From Thermomicrobiales bacterium (GTDB taxonomy: Bacteria > Chloroflexota > Chloroflexia > Thermomicrobiales > CFX8): a DNA stretch of 57,256 nt. The notes beneath the pieces are model-generated. The model searched no databases. It was not told the origin of the DNA and worked only from the letters and a program-made list of their open reading frames with translations. The stretch spans positions 1 to 57,256 of the forward strand of contig JAMLIA010000014.1 of assembly GCA_023954495.1 (NCBI GenBank), in the 5' to 3' direction. The translations under genes were made by a program, and so were the position numbers. Shown here in pieces: positions 17,056-26,421 of the stretch; position 1 is the first letter of the stretch; every line of letters starts with the position of its first letter.

Positions 17056-17991
17056 ATGGAGTGTGAGCCGGTGAGTCGTGTCGCGTCGGAAGTCCTGGAA
17101 GCACTGCAGCGCCGCTACCCGCAGGCGGCGGTCGAGGCGCAACCTGACGGGGGCGTTGCCGTTGTCGATCGTGATGGTTTGGCTGCGAGATACCGGATCG
17201 TTTCGCCGGATGCGCTGGAGCAGGTAGAGCGCACGGCCCGCATCCTCCGGAGCGGAATTCTGCGGTCGCTGCCCAGGAGCGTGGCTTCCGGTGCGATCGA
17301 GGTGGTCTCAACCGCGTCTCGCGGCGACGTTTTGCTTGCGCTTGATGCCCCACGACTCTCGGAATCGAACATCGACGCAGCATCAATCCGGCAGATCCTC
17401 GGCGCGCTGGCCCGGATGCACGCGGTGTTTGCCGGATTCCCGGCGCGATTGACGAGCAGCCTCGGCCTGCTGCCACTCGGCCAATGGCTCTCGCTGGATC
17501 GGCCAACTGAGGAGTCGTCTGGAGCGGTCGTCGATGGCTGGCGACGCTGCGCGGAGCGGATCGGCGGCTCGTGGGCGCAGATAGACGCGCTGCTGGCCCG
17601 CCCGGCCCCGCTCGTTGAGGCGTTGCGCGATTGCCAGCCGACGATCGTCGTCGGCAATATCGTCCCAACCGAACTCTCTGTTGAAGACGAGCGCGTCGTC
17701 CTGCACGACTGGACGCTCGCCACGCGCGGCCCGGGTGCGCTTGATCTCGGACTGTTCGTCGCGGCGGCTTCCGGGCAATCACCGCTCTCCATCGCCGAGT
17801 GCGTCGAGGTCTACCGCGTCGAGCGTGCGGCGGCTGGCCGCCTGCCCGCTGACGGCGAGCGCTGGGAGCGCGAGCTTGCCCTCGGCTTGCTCGCGGGGTT
17901 CCTGCGCTGCGGCTGGCAGCTAAGCGCCGACGCGGACACGCTGGCTGAGTGGCAGATAATCGTTTCCAACGCTTGCGACGCGATTGGTTGA
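17056..17991 (+). CDS. Aminoglycoside-phosphotransferase-fold protein, probable pseudokinase
   Basis: 311 residues from the ATG at 17056, which has GGAGCG upstream. The C-terminal half aligns by eye with APH/choline-kinase-like enzymes: VVGNIVPTELSV sits where HGDLHPGNLLV is expected, and HDWTLATRGPGALDLGLF matches the IDWELAGRGPPALDLA region. The catalytic-loop His, Asp and Asn are replaced by Val, Asn and Glu, while the metal-binding Asp of the DFG-like motif is kept. No invariant Lys was recognised in the N-terminal lobe. A binding or scaffold function is inferred. It is divergent from the RidA-like gene and upstream of a peptidase gene. Confidence 0.6.
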   Translation: MECEPVSRVASEVLEALQRRYPQAAVEAQPDGGVAVVDRDGLAARYRIVSPDALEQVERTARILRSGILRSLPRSVASGAIEVVSTASRGDVLLALDAPRLSESNIDAASIRQILGALARMHAVFAGFPARLTSSLGLLPLGQWLSLDRPTEESSGAVVDGWRRCAERIGGSWAQIDALLARPAPLVEALRDCQPTIVVGNIVPTELSVEDERVVLHDWTLATRGPGALDLGLFVAAASGQSPLSIAECVEVYRVERAAAGRLPADGERWERELALGLLAGFLRCGWQLSADADTLAEWQIIVSNACDAIG

Positions 17992-18068
17992 CGCTCTGGT
18001 GGCGGCGCGTGCGGCGGACAGGTACGGTTTCAGTATGACGAATTGCGCCACGCCTGATCTTTTCAGAC

Positions 18069-18785
18069 ATGCCTGAGCCAACCTCGATACAGGTCGAGCT
18101 GAGTGGCCGATCTGTGCCGATCACACTGCGCGTCAGTCCGCGCGCGCGGCGACTGCGCATGCGCGTGCTGCCTGGTGTCGGCGTTGAGGTCGTGCTGCCG
18201 CGCGGCGTCAGTCCGGACGACGCGCTCCGCTTTGTGCGCGCCGAATCTGCCTGGGTGCTGCGTCAGGTCGATGCATTAGCAGCACGCCCGCCCCTGCTCC
18301 AAATTCGCGAAGGTGCGCAGATACCGTATCAGGGCGGGACGCTCGTGCTTGTCATGAGCGAGAGCAGGCGCATTCGCCGTGTTGGCAATTCGCTGCACAT
18401 CCCGTCTGGCAGCGATCACGCGGCGATCGAGCGCTGGTACCGCGCCCAGGCGCGGCGGATCTGCACCGAGCAGGCAACCGTCTTCGCGGCAACGCTGGGC
18501 GTCGGATTCGGGCGTATCGCCATCAAGGACACCAGCACACGCTGGGGTAGCTGCTCGACGAAGCGCAACCTCAACTTCTCGTGGCGTTTGCTGCTCGCGC
18601 CGCCCAAGGTGCTGCGCTACGTCGTCGCCCACGAAGTCGCCCACCTGCGCGAGATGAACCACTCGCCGCGATTCTGGGCCGTCGTCGAGACGCTCTGCCC
18701 GCAGTACCGGGAGCATCGCAGGTGGTTGCGGACGCACGGCGCTGATCTGGCAGCCTGGCCACGGGTGGCGCAAGAACACTCGTGA
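18069..18785 (+). CDS. YgjP-like metallopeptidase (DUF45)
   Basis: 238 residues. The zinc motif HEVAHLREMNHSPRFW supplies HExxH plus a downstream His, and it is preceded by KDTSTRWGSCSTKRNLNFSW, the fixed pair of blocks of the YgjP/DUF45 (WLM-related) family. The N-terminal half is a basic beta-rich region (SPRARRLRMRVLPGVGVEVVLP) usual for the family. There is no signal peptide, so it is cytosolic; the physiological substrate is unknown. The small membrane protein gene follows after 19 bases. Confidence 0.88.
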   Translation: MPEPTSIQVELSGRSVPITLRVSPRARRLRMRVLPGVGVEVVLPRGVSPDDALRFVRAESAWVLRQVDALAARPPLLQIREGAQIPYQGGTLVLVMSESRRIRRVGNSLHIPSGSDHAAIERWYRAQARRICTEQATVFAATLGVGFGRIAIKDTSTRWGSCSTKRNLNFSWRLLLAPPKVLRYVVAHEVAHLREMNHSPRFWAVVETLCPQYREHRRWLRTHGADLAAWPRVAQEHS

Positions 18786-18804
18786 ATGCACGAAAGGACA
18801 TCTC

Positions 18805-19017
18805 GTGATCGGTCGAATGCTCAGCCTGCCGTTCGTCATCCTCTGGAGGCTGATTTCGCTCGTTCTCAATCTCGCCGGCCGTCTGTTGACGATCCTGATC
18901 GGCCTCGTGCTGGTTGTCGTCGGCGTGCTGCTGTCGCTGACGATCATCGGCGCGATCGTCGGTGTGCCGCTGATCATCCTCGGCCTCAGGCTGGTCGTGC
19001 GCTCGTTGCTGCCTTAA
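18805..19017 (+). CDS. Small two-helix membrane protein
   Basis: 70 residues from a GTG with a GAAAGGA ribosome site eight bases upstream. Almost the whole protein is hydrophobic: one segment at about residues 8-24 and a longer one at about 28-62, with Arg residues at the ends. No known family or catalytic residues were recognised. Close spacing suggests co-expression with the peptidase gene. Confidence 0.65.
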   Translation: MIGRMLSLPFVILWRLISLVLNLAGRLLTILIGLVLVVVGVLLSLTIIGAIVGVPLIILGLRLVVRSLLP

Positions 19018-19116
19018 CGAGCAATCTGTTCGGTACCGCTTCAGTAGGTACCGCTTTGACAGGTACAATTCCGCCGACAACACTCGCTATGCGCAACGAC
19101 CCGCAGAGGAGCCATT

Positions 19117-20715
19117 GTGATGCAGGCTGAAGCCACCACCTCGTCGGCGACCAGTTCCCACGCTACGCCGACACAGGTCGATTCGGCGATCGTGATCGAC
19201 TTTGGCAGTCAGACAGCACAGGTCATCGTTCGCCGCGTTCGTGAGGCAAACGTCTATTGCGAGCTCGTTCCCTGGGACGCCGACGCGTCGGTGCTGGAAC
19301 GACTCCAGCCGAAGGGCATCATCCTCTCCGGCGGCCCCGAAAGCGTCTACGCCGAGGGCGCACCGCAGCTCCCGGAATGGGTGATCGACAGCGGCCTGCC
19401 GGTGCTGGGCATCTGCTACGGCATGCAGGCGTTGGCGCATGCGCTCGACGGCCGGGTTGCCGCGTCGGAGCATCGTGAGTTCGGGCCGGCGCGCGTCAGC
19501 CGCGTCGCCGATCATCCGTTCTTCCGCGACCTGCCGGAATCATTCGATGTCTGGATGAGTCACGGCGACCGGATCGAGGAGGCTCCGTCCGGATGGCAGC
19601 CGTTGGCTCAGAGCCCGAACTCGCCGATGGCGGCAATGGGCACTGAGACGCGGGTCGGCGTGCAGTTCCACCCCGAAGTCGCCCACACGCCGCTCGGACG
19701 GATGATGATCCGCAACTTCCTGTTCGACATCTGCGGTTGCACCGGCAACTGGTCGTCCGGCTCGTTCATCGAATCGACGATCGCCGGCATTCGCGAGCGA
19801 GTCGGCGAAGATCGCGTGCTGTTGGCGCTCTCCGGCGGTGTCGATTCTGCCGTCGCGGCTGCGCTGATCCACCGCGCTATCGGCGACCAGCTAACGCCCG
19901 TCTTCGTCAACAACGGCCTGTTGCGCGAGGGCGAGCCGGAGATGGTGCAGGAGGTCTTTGGCCGCCACTTCGGCATGAACCTCGTCTACGTCGATGCGAC
20001 CGACCGCTTCCTCGGTCGGCTGAAGGGCGTGAGCGACCCGGAGCAGAAGCGCAAGACGATCGGCGACGAGTTCATCCGCGTCTTCGAGCGCGCCGCCGTC
20101 GAGCAGAGTGGAACGCGACCATTCCGCTATCTCGCGCAGGGCACGCTCTATCCCGACGTCATCGAGTCGGCCACGCCCGACAACAAGTCCGCCCACAAGA
20201 TTAAGACGCATCACAACGTCGGCGGACTGCCCGAGGATCTGGCGTTCGACTTAATCGAGCCGCTGCGCTTCCTGTTCAAGGACGAGGTTCGCGAGGTCGG
20301 GCGTGCTTTGGGCCTGCCACGTGACATCGTCGAGCGACAGCCGTTCCCGGGGCCGGGGCTGGCTGTGCGGTTGCTCGGCGAGATCACCGCTGACGACCTC
20401 ACGATTCTGCGGCGAGCCGATGCGATCGTCCGGCAGGAGATCGAAGCTGCCGAGCTGGATGATGACGTCTGGCAGTACTTCGCCGTCCTCCTGCCGGTGC
20501 AGTCGACCGGCGTGATGGGCGACTACCGCACCTACGCCAAGGTCTGCGCAATTCGGGCCGTGACGAGCGAAGACGCGATGACGGCCGACTGGGCACGCTT
20601 ACCATACGATCTGTTGGCGCGGATGTCGTCGCGGATCATCAATGAGGTAAACGGCATCAATCGCGTTGTCTACGACATCTCCAGCAAGCCGCCGAGCACA
20701 ATCGAGTGGGAATAG
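19117..20715 (+). CDS. guaA: GMP synthase (glutamine-hydrolysing)
   Basis: 532 residues; GTG at 19117 or ATG at 19120 are both served by GAGGA at 19106-19110. It converts XMP to GMP with glutamine and ATP in the cytosol. The class I glutamine amidotransferase domain has [11 protein letters not shown] (Cys100) and FHPEV; the ATP pyrophosphatase domain has [11 protein letters not shown]; the C-terminal dimerisation domain ends in [12 protein letters not shown] as expected. purD follows 8 bases later, giving a small purine operon. Upstream (19031-19065) a GGTACCGCTT sequence occurs twice in tandem; its role is unclear. Confidence 0.97.
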   Translation: MMQAEATTSSATSSHATPTQVDSAIVIDFGSQTAQVIVRRVREANVYCELVPWDADASVLERLQPKGIILSGGPESVYAEGAPQLPEWVIDSGLPVLGICYGMQALAHALDGRVAASEHREFGPARVSRVADHPFFRDLPESFDVWMSHGDRIEEAPSGWQPLAQSPNSPMAAMGTETRVGVQFHPEVAHTPLGRMMIRNFLFDICGCTGNWSSGSFIESTIAGIRERVGEDRVLLALSGGVDSAVAAALIHRAIGDQLTPVFVNNGLLREGEPEMVQEVFGRHFGMNLVYVDATDRFLGRLKGVSDPEQKRKTIGDEFIRVFERAAVEQSGTRPFRYLAQGTLYPDVIESATPDNKSAHKIKTHHNVGGLPEDLAFDLIEPLRFLFKDEVREVGRALGLPRDIVERQPFPGPGLAVRLLGEITADDLTILRRADAIVRQEIEAAELDDDVWQYFAVLLPVQSTGVMGDYRTYAKVCAIRAVTSEDAMTADWARLPYDLLARMSSRIINEVNGINRVVYDISSKPPSTIEWE

Positions 20716-20723
20716 TCGTGTCG

Positions 20724-21995
20724 ATGAATGTCCTGGTCGTCGGACCCGGCGCGCGTGAGCATGCGCTGATCTGGAAACTGGCTCAGAGCGACCGCGTCGA
20801 ACGCCTCTACGCCGCGCCCGGCAATGCCGGTACGCACGATCTCGCAGAGAATCTGCCGATTCCCGTCAGCGACATCGCCGGGATCGTCGACGCTGCGAAG
20901 ATGCACGCGATTGATCTCGTCGTCGTTGGGCCGGAAGCGCCGCTGGCCGACGGACTGGCTGACGCTCTGCGTGCTGAAGGGCTGGCTGTGTTTGGCCCCT
21001 CGGCGGCGGGTGCGCAGATCGAGAGCAGCAAGGCATGGGCGAAGGATCTCATGGTCGCCGAGGGCGTGCCGACGGCCCGCGCCGTCACCTGCGATTCGCT
21101 GGCGGCTGCGCTGACTGAGCTGGAGGAGATTCCCGGTCCGGTCGTCATCAAGGCGGACGGACTGGCTGCCGGGAAGGGCGTCATCGTCTGTACCGAACGC
21201 GACGAAGCAGTCGCCGCGGTGCGCGCGATGCTGATGGAGCACAGCCTCGGCGCGGCCGGCGCGCGTGTGCTGATCGAGGAGTGCCTGATCGGTCCCGAAG
21301 TCTCGCTGCTGGCGCTGACCGATGGAACGACGATCGTGCCGCTCGTTCCGGCCTGCGACTACAAGCGCGCGTTCGATGGTGACGACGGCCCGAACACCGG
21401 CGGCATGGGTGCCTACACGCCGACGTCGCTCGTCCCACCGGAGGTGGTCGACGAGTTGGTCGAGACGATCATCGCGCCGGTCGTGCGCGGCATGGCCGCC
21501 CGCGGCATCGAGTATCGCGGCGTCCTCTACGCCGGCCTGATGATGACACCCGACGGACCGCAGGTGATCGAGTTCAACTGCCGCTTCGGCGACCCCGAGA
21601 CGCAGGTGATCCTGCCGATGCTGGACGCCGACTTCGCCGATCTGTGCCTGGCGACGGCCGAGGGCCGCCTCGGCGACATCGCGCCGCCACGCTGGCACCC
21701 CGGTGCCTGCGTCGGGGTCGTCCTCGCAGCCGGTGGCTACCCTGGCGCGTACGCGAGCGGACGACCGATTCGCGGACTGGATGCGCTGCCGGACGGTGGC
21801 GTCGTTTTCCACGCCGGTACGTCGAGCCGCGATGGCGACACGGTCACAGCCGGTGGCCGGGTGCTGACTGCCGTTGCACGCGGCAAGGATATGGCGGCGG
21901 CCCGCGAGCGCGCCTACGCCGTCGCCGCCGCGATCAACTTCGACGACGCCTTCTATCGTCATGACATCGCTGCGCGCGAGGTTGCGGGGGACTAG
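20724..21995 (+). CDS. purD: Phosphoribosylamine-glycine ligase (GAR synthetase)
   Basis: 423 residues, the usual length. The ATG at 20724 gives MNVLVVGPGAREHALIWKL, the family N-terminus; a GTG two codons earlier is also possible. The ATP-grasp fold is shown by VVIKADGLAAGKGV, PNTGGMGAYTP and VIEFNCRFGDPETQV. It catalyses the second step of de novo purine synthesis. It lies just after guaA. Its stop overlaps the opposite-strand Nudix gene by 4 bases. Confidence 0.97.
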   Translation: MNVLVVGPGAREHALIWKLAQSDRVERLYAAPGNAGTHDLAENLPIPVSDIAGIVDAAKMHAIDLVVVGPEAPLADGLADALRAEGLAVFGPSAAGAQIESSKAWAKDLMVAEGVPTARAVTCDSLAAALTELEEIPGPVVIKADGLAAGKGVIVCTERDEAVAAVRAMLMEHSLGAAGARVLIEECLIGPEVSLLALTDGTTIVPLVPACDYKRAFDGDDGPNTGGMGAYTPTSLVPPEVVDELVETIIAPVVRGMAARGIEYRGVLYAGLMMTPDGPQVIEFNCRFGDPETQVILPMLDADFADLCLATAEGRLGDIAPPRWHPGACVGVVLAAGGYPGAYASGRPIRGLDALPDGGVVFHAGTSSRDGDTVTAGGRVLTAVARGKDMAAARERAYAVAAAINFDDAFYRHDIAAREVAGD

Positions 21996-22513
21996 CCGCG
22001 CAGGTGTGCGTAGATTGACGTAATCGTCTTGGCGTCGGCGATTTCACCCGAGGCGATCAGCGCCGGGACTTCGTCAGGCGTGACTTCCACGATCTCAATC
22101 TCTTCATCTTCTTCAGGAGTCGCGCCGATCTCGTGCAAACCTGTCGCTCGATAGGCAATCAGCTCTTCATTGCACCAGCCGGGGCTGACCAGAAAGCGCA
22201 CCAGCGGCTCGACACTGTCCGCCTGTAGCCCGACTTCCTCGTGCAGCTCGCGTACGGCGGTCGTCAGCGGGTCCTCGTTTGGCTCGCACGTACCGGCCGG
22301 TACCTCCAGCAGCGATCGCCCAATGGCGTAGCGAAACTGACGCACCAGCACCATGCGCCCGTCATCGCGGACCGGTAGAATCGCAACCGCGCCGGGATGC
22401 TCGACGACTTCGCGCGACCCGATGCGGCCGGAGGGGAGTTCGACGCGGTCGACACGCACGCGGATGAGCTTGCCATCGAACGCCAATTCAGACGAAATAC
22501 GCTTTTCGGTCAT
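21992..22513 (-). CDS. Nudix hydrolase, ADP-ribose pyrophosphatase-like
   Basis: 173 residues with the start at the ATG at 22513; an ATG at 22534 in the same frame is an alternative. The Nudix box GX5EX7REUXEEXGU is complete: G-TCEPN-E-DPLTTAV-REL-H-EE-V-GL. Sequence before it (VAILPVRDDGRMVLVRQFRYAIGRSLLEVPAG) is typical of the ADP-ribose/nucleoside-diphosphate-sugar subgroup. It probably hydrolyses ADP-ribose or a similar compound to AMP and a sugar phosphate. Confidence 0.88.
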   Translation of the reverse strand: MTEKRISSELAFDGKLIRVRVDRVELPSGRIGSREVVEHPGAVAILPVRDDGRMVLVRQFRYAIGRSLLEVPAGTCEPNEDPLTTAVRELHEEVGLQADSVEPLVRFLVSPGWCNEELIAYRATGLHEIGATPEEDEEIEIVEVTPDEVPALIASGEIADAKTITSIYAHLRG

Positions 22514-22742
22514 CGTCTCTGTATCTCCAGACATAGCGGGCAAAAGAACGTACGCATCGTATCGCGAATCTGAAAACGTGAGGCGATTCCGTGCCATTCG
22601 CGATATGGTTAACTACACTGGCCATGCGCGTCGGCAGCTCTTTGCGTTGTCGCGTCCGGTGCGCCCTGCTGCCGCCGTCGCTGAATTTGCACCCTGGCAG
22701 GGTGGGCATGATTTGTCGGTCGACGAGATACGGGAATCTAGA

Positions 22743-25157
22743 GTGAGTGTCGTAGAAGATCAGCAGCGTGCCGGTCTGTCGTGGCGTTTGCGGCTGGCGC
22801 AGGAGCGCCAAACCGCAGCGGCGCGCGATGAAAAGACCGGGCAACGAGCTCGCCACACCATACAGGCATTGTTGATTCTCGCTATTCCGGCGTTGTTGCT
22901 GCTGGTCAGCGGCGTGCTTGCCGGCCTCCCCGCTCGCGGAAGCGAAATCGAACGTGGCGTCCATGTTGGTGGCGCAGCGCTGCCCAATGGCGACCGCAGT
23001 GCGGTGATGGCCGAGCTGGACACACGCTTCGCCGCCTTTCTCGAACAGCCAGTCACCTTCCGCCTGGACGATCGCACGATTGAGACGACTCCCGCCGATC
23101 TGGGCGTGACCTTCGATACCGCGGCTACCTACGAACGCGTGCTGAATGTCGGACGCGGCAACGTGGTGAGCGCAGGAGCTGAGCGTCTGGCGGCACACAC
23201 CTGGGGCGTCGACGTTGCGCCAATCTATCGTTACGACTCCACCAAGCTCGCCAGCGTGCTTTCCAGCCTCGGCGAGGGTCGGGTCACCGCGCCGGTGAAC
23301 GCCACCTTCTTAATCCAGGGTAGTTCGCTGATTGTCAGCCCCTCTGCCGATGGAACCGGCATCAATTCGCGCGACGTTGAGCGCCAGTTGCGCAGCGCGA
23401 TCACGGGCCTCGCCGCCGGCGACATCAACGCAAGTGTCATCACCGTCAAGCCAACAACGACGACCGCCGCGCTGGAGTCGATTACCGATGAAGCGGTGCG
23501 GGCGCTGAGCAGCACGTTCTACCTGTCCGATGGCGGCGAGTACTGGCAGATTACTCCGCAGGCGCTCGCCTCGGCGATCGGTGTTCGCGACGGTCATCTG
23601 GCGCTGAACCCGCTGGTGATGGACCCGATGCTTGACACGCTGGCTCCGTCGATCAACCACGACTCGAAGGACGCCGAGATCCTGCTGCGGGAGGACGGCG
23701 TCTTCTATATCAATGACGAAGTGCCATCTCGCGCACTCGACTTGCGCGCCAGCCGCCTCGCGATTCAGCAGGCGCTGGCCTCCGACACTCACACGGCGGC
23801 GCTGGTCGTCAACGAAGAGCAACCCGCCATCACCACCGCGACGCTCGATCCACTGCTGGCGCGAGCAAACGACATCGTGTCGCGCGGCATGGTCGTGACC
23901 TGGCCGGACGGCGAGCAGGGCCTCGATGCCCACGCGTTCGCCGATACGCTGCGCATCGACCCCGTCGCGCAATCGGTGACGGTCGATGACGATGCAATGT
24001 TCAAAGTCATTGAGCCGATCGCGCGCTCGGTGAGTCGACCCGCTACCGGCTATCGTTGGAAGGACAACACGATTGTCGCGCCCGAAGGCGCGCTCCCTGG
24101 CCGGACAGTTGATATCGCCTCCAGCGTTCGCGCCGTGACGCGTAACACACTCGGCGGCGAGGGCCGTACGGCACTGGTCGTCGACGAGCAGCAGGATCCG
24201 GCCTCGGGCGATTCTGCCATCGTCATCAACGAAGTCCTCGGGTCGGCGTCGACCTACTATGGCAGTTCCAGTTACAACCGCCTGACGAATGTTGAGGTCG
24301 CAGCGGCGGCACTGGACGGCGCGCTGGTTGCGCCGGGCGGTACGTTCAGCTTTAACAACGCCATCGGCGGCACCGCGACACTCGATGACGGCTATCAGGT
24401 CGGCTTCGGCATCGTCGCCGGTGAGAATGGCGTGCCGCGCACGGTACCGTCTGTCGCCGGTGGCATCTGCCAGGTGTCGACGACGGTGTTCCAGTCCGCA
24501 TTCTGGGCCGGCATGCCGATCGGCACACGCAACTGGCACCTCTACTGGATTCCGAACTATGGCAACGGCCCCGGTGGCCTGACCGGCCTCGATGCGACCG
24601 TCGATCCGGACTATGGACTCGACTTCACCTTCTACAACCCGACCGATAGCTGGCTGGCGATTCGGGCGGTGGCCGATGGTGAGTGGCTGACGGTCGAGCT
24701 GTGGGGCACCGCGCAGGGCTGGCAGGTCGAGGTTGACGACCCGGTCATATCGAACGTCGTCCGCGCTGACCCGACGATGGTCTACCAGCCGAGCGATCAG
24801 CTGGGTTCGGGTGAGCAGATCTACGTCGAGCACGCCGAAGACGGCTTCAACGCCGCCATCCATCGCGTCGTCAAGGATCAGGACGGCAACGTCATCGACG
24901 ACACAACGTTCAATAGCTACTACCAGCCGTCGCGCAACGTGACGCTGGTTGGGCCGTCGGTCACGATCCCTTCGCCGGACACCTCAACACCTGAGGTTGA
25001 GGACACGCCGCCGGTCGTTGAGGAGCCGGTGGTCGAGGACGAGGAAGAGACCACGCCGGACGTCGAAGAGCCGGTCGCCCCGGAGACGACCGTTGAGGCC
25101 GTCCCAACCGAATCGTCCTATGACGATGGCAGCGAGGTTCCGGCCCCGGTCGAGTAG
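22743..25157 (+). CDS. VanW family protein with peptidoglycan-binding-like and G5-like domains
   Basis: 804 residues from a GTG at 22743; the frame is open upstream and an ATG at 22604 would add 46 residues. A cytosolic basic stretch precedes one membrane helix at about residues 40-62, so most of the protein is outside. Repeated extracellular PG_binding_4-like domains follow, then the VanW domain (LDGALVAPGGTFSFNNAIGG, PSVAGGICQVSTTVFQSAFW, YNPTDSWLAIRA), a G5-like segment (residues about 680-745, ending VTLVGP) and an acidic Pro/Glu/Val tail. VanW proteins are linked to cell-wall metabolism, but their activity is unproven. A palindromic repeat lies just after it. Confidence 0.85.
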   Translation: MSVVEDQQRAGLSWRLRLAQERQTAAARDEKTGQRARHTIQALLILAIPALLLLVSGVLAGLPARGSEIERGVHVGGAALPNGDRSAVMAELDTRFAAFLEQPVTFRLDDRTIETTPADLGVTFDTAATYERVLNVGRGNVVSAGAERLAAHTWGVDVAPIYRYDSTKLASVLSSLGEGRVTAPVNATFLIQGSSLIVSPSADGTGINSRDVERQLRSAITGLAAGDINASVITVKPTTTTAALESITDEAVRALSSTFYLSDGGEYWQITPQALASAIGVRDGHLALNPLVMDPMLDTLAPSINHDSKDAEILLREDGVFYINDEVPSRALDLRASRLAIQQALASDTHTAALVVNEEQPAITTATLDPLLARANDIVSRGMVVTWPDGEQGLDAHAFADTLRIDPVAQSVTVDDDAMFKVIEPIARSVSRPATGYRWKDNTIVAPEGALPGRTVDIASSVRAVTRNTLGGEGRTALVVDEQQDPASGDSAIVINEVLGSASTYYGSSSYNRLTNVEVAAAALDGALVAPGGTFSFNNAIGGTATLDDGYQVGFGIVAGENGVPRTVPSVAGGICQVSTTVFQSAFWAGMPIGTRNWHLYWIPNYGNGPGGLTGLDATVDPDYGLDFTFYNPTDSWLAIRAVADGEWLTVELWGTAQGWQVEVDDPVISNVVRADPTMVYQPSDQLGSGEQIYVEHAEDGFNAAIHRVVKDQDGNVIDDTTFNSYYQPSRNVTLVGPSVTIPSPDTSTPEVEDTPPVVEEPVVEDEEETTPDVEEPVAPETTVEAVPTESSYDDGSEVPAPVE

Positions 25158-25230
25158 CCCGTCGCGAGACACAGGACGCGCGAACTTGCGCGCGGTGAAG
25201 CTGCCGGCGGTGGTAGCCTCGTCCGCTCCT

Positions 25231-25466
25231 TGTCATTCCGAATGCATACGCGAGATCTCCCACCTGCATTGGAGCGAATCGAGCGGGTGGGAGATTCCTC
25301 ACTGCGGTTCGGAATGACAGGACAAGAGGGTGGCTGTCGGCCCGGACTTCTCGCCATTGCTGGCATTGCCGACCCGCTGGACTGGCATCCTCCATGTTCG
25401 CCTGTCATCTTGAGGTCGCAACCGAAAGATCTCCCACCCGTCCGACACAGTCCAACGCAGCGCAGG
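25231..25466. repeat. Palindromic dispersed repeat family A, copy 1
   Basis: The first 89 bases form a long hairpin: TGTCATTCCGAA (25231-25242) pairs with TTCGGAATGACA (25308-25319), and inner arms GAGATCTCCCACC and GGTGGGAGATTC pair as well. A spacer of about 80 bases follows, then a related half-unit starting TGTCATCTTGAGG near 25403 and including GATCTCCCACCCGTCCGACA. A homologous element is at about 29951-30165. This is a non-coding REP/MITE-like unit filling the 454-base gap after the VanW gene; no transposase is present. Confidence 0.8.
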
Positions 25467-25611
25467 AGACAGCCTGCGAACCCACTGAGCCACGCGGCAT
25501 ACATCAACGCGGCGACAATTCAGTGACGTTCCTCATAGACCGACGATGACGCGAGTCGTACGCTTCGGGATGGATTGAACGACGGACCTGAAATCTGAGG
25601 AAGAGATCGGG

Positions 25612-25971
25612 ATGGCGAATACAGAGAGCCTGCCGCAGCCGGGATCGATGCGCGAGCAGGTGTTCGGAACTCCGGCCGAGCGGCTGGAGCGGGCGAAGCG
25701 CCGCCTGCGGATTGTGCGCTGGTTTGCGCTGGCGGACCTGCTCCTGCTCGTGGTGCTGACCGCAGCATCGTTCGCCGGCAATCGCGAGCTGGTCGGCATT
25801 CTCGGGCCGATCCACGGCGCGAACTTCGTCCTGCTGCTGGTACTGGTCGGGACGGCCGCCGCTGACGGTCTCTGGAGCTGGTGGTTCCCGTTTGCGGTGC
25901 TCATCACCGGCGGACCTCCGGGCGCACTGATCGGCGAGTGGATCGTCGGTCGCCGATTGGGGCGGGCCTGA
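25612..25971 (+). CDS. Small integral membrane protein, DUF3817-like
   Basis: 119 residues. The polar N-terminus (about 34 residues) is followed by three hydrophobic segments with the motif LGPIHGANFVLLLVL and the ending PPGALIGEWIVGRRL. The HG motif and spacing recall DUF3817 membrane proteins, but the match is only by eye. A GAGGAAGAGATCGGG stretch precedes the ATG. Its TGA overlaps the ATG of the next membrane protein gene, so the two are translationally coupled and may act together. Confidence 0.55.
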   Translation: MANTESLPQPGSMREQVFGTPAERLERAKRRLRIVRWFALADLLLLVVLTAASFAGNRELVGILGPIHGANFVLLLVLVGTAAADGLWSWWFPFAVLITGGPPGALIGEWIVGRRLGRA

Positions 25972-26420
25972 TGGATCTGGATACGACGCTCACCTGGCTT
26001 GTTCGCTACGGACACGTCGTCTTCGCAGCCGGTTGGCTGGGGGGATACGCCGCGCTCGCGCTAGCCATCGTCCCGCTGCTGGAGCGTGACCGGAGCGCTG
26101 GTCTGGCGCGTCTGGCAGTCGGGGCGGCACGGACGCTGACCTACGTCGGCGCAGTCACGATGTTCTTCGGTGTCTTTCTGGTCACGCGCACGCGCGGACT
26201 GGAGAACCTGATCGGTGGCGAGTGGGGCACGATCGTTATCGCTTGCATCGTCATCGCTGTCGGGCTGGTCGGCATCGGCGACGGGCCGCTGCGTCAGGGG
26301 CTCGTCACGCTGGTCGATACCGGCGATGGCACCGCGGCGCGGCGCTGGGCGATGGTTGGCTTCGTGCTGACCGTCATCGCGATTGGCCTGATGACCCGCG
26401 CGGTCTACGCCTCAACCTAG
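25971..26420 (+). CDS. Four-helix membrane protein, CopD/DUF2269-like
   Basis: 149 residues from the ATG overlapping the upstream stop (TGATG). Four hydrophobic segments are visible, the first containing LVRYGHVVFAAGWLGGYAAL, whose His and Gly/Trp pattern resembles CopD or DUF2269 membrane proteins. No other catalytic motif is seen. The stop lies one base from the convergent ubiE-type gene. The assignment is tentative; an alternative is an unnamed respiratory or metal-associated membrane protein. Confidence 0.5.
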   Translation: MDLDTTLTWLVRYGHVVFAAGWLGGYAALALAIVPLLERDRSAGLARLAVGAARTLTYVGAVTMFFGVFLVTRTRGLENLIGGEWGTIVIACIVIAVGLVGIGDGPLRQGLVTLVDTGDGTAARRWAMVGFVLTVIAIGLMTRAVYAST

Positions 26421-26421
26421 C

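Noticed and set aside
22353-22742. Long N-terminal extension of the VanW protein
   Set aside because: The first part lies antisense to the Nudix gene; the sequence before the basic stretch and membrane helix lacks protein-like composition. The ATG at 22604 stays possible.
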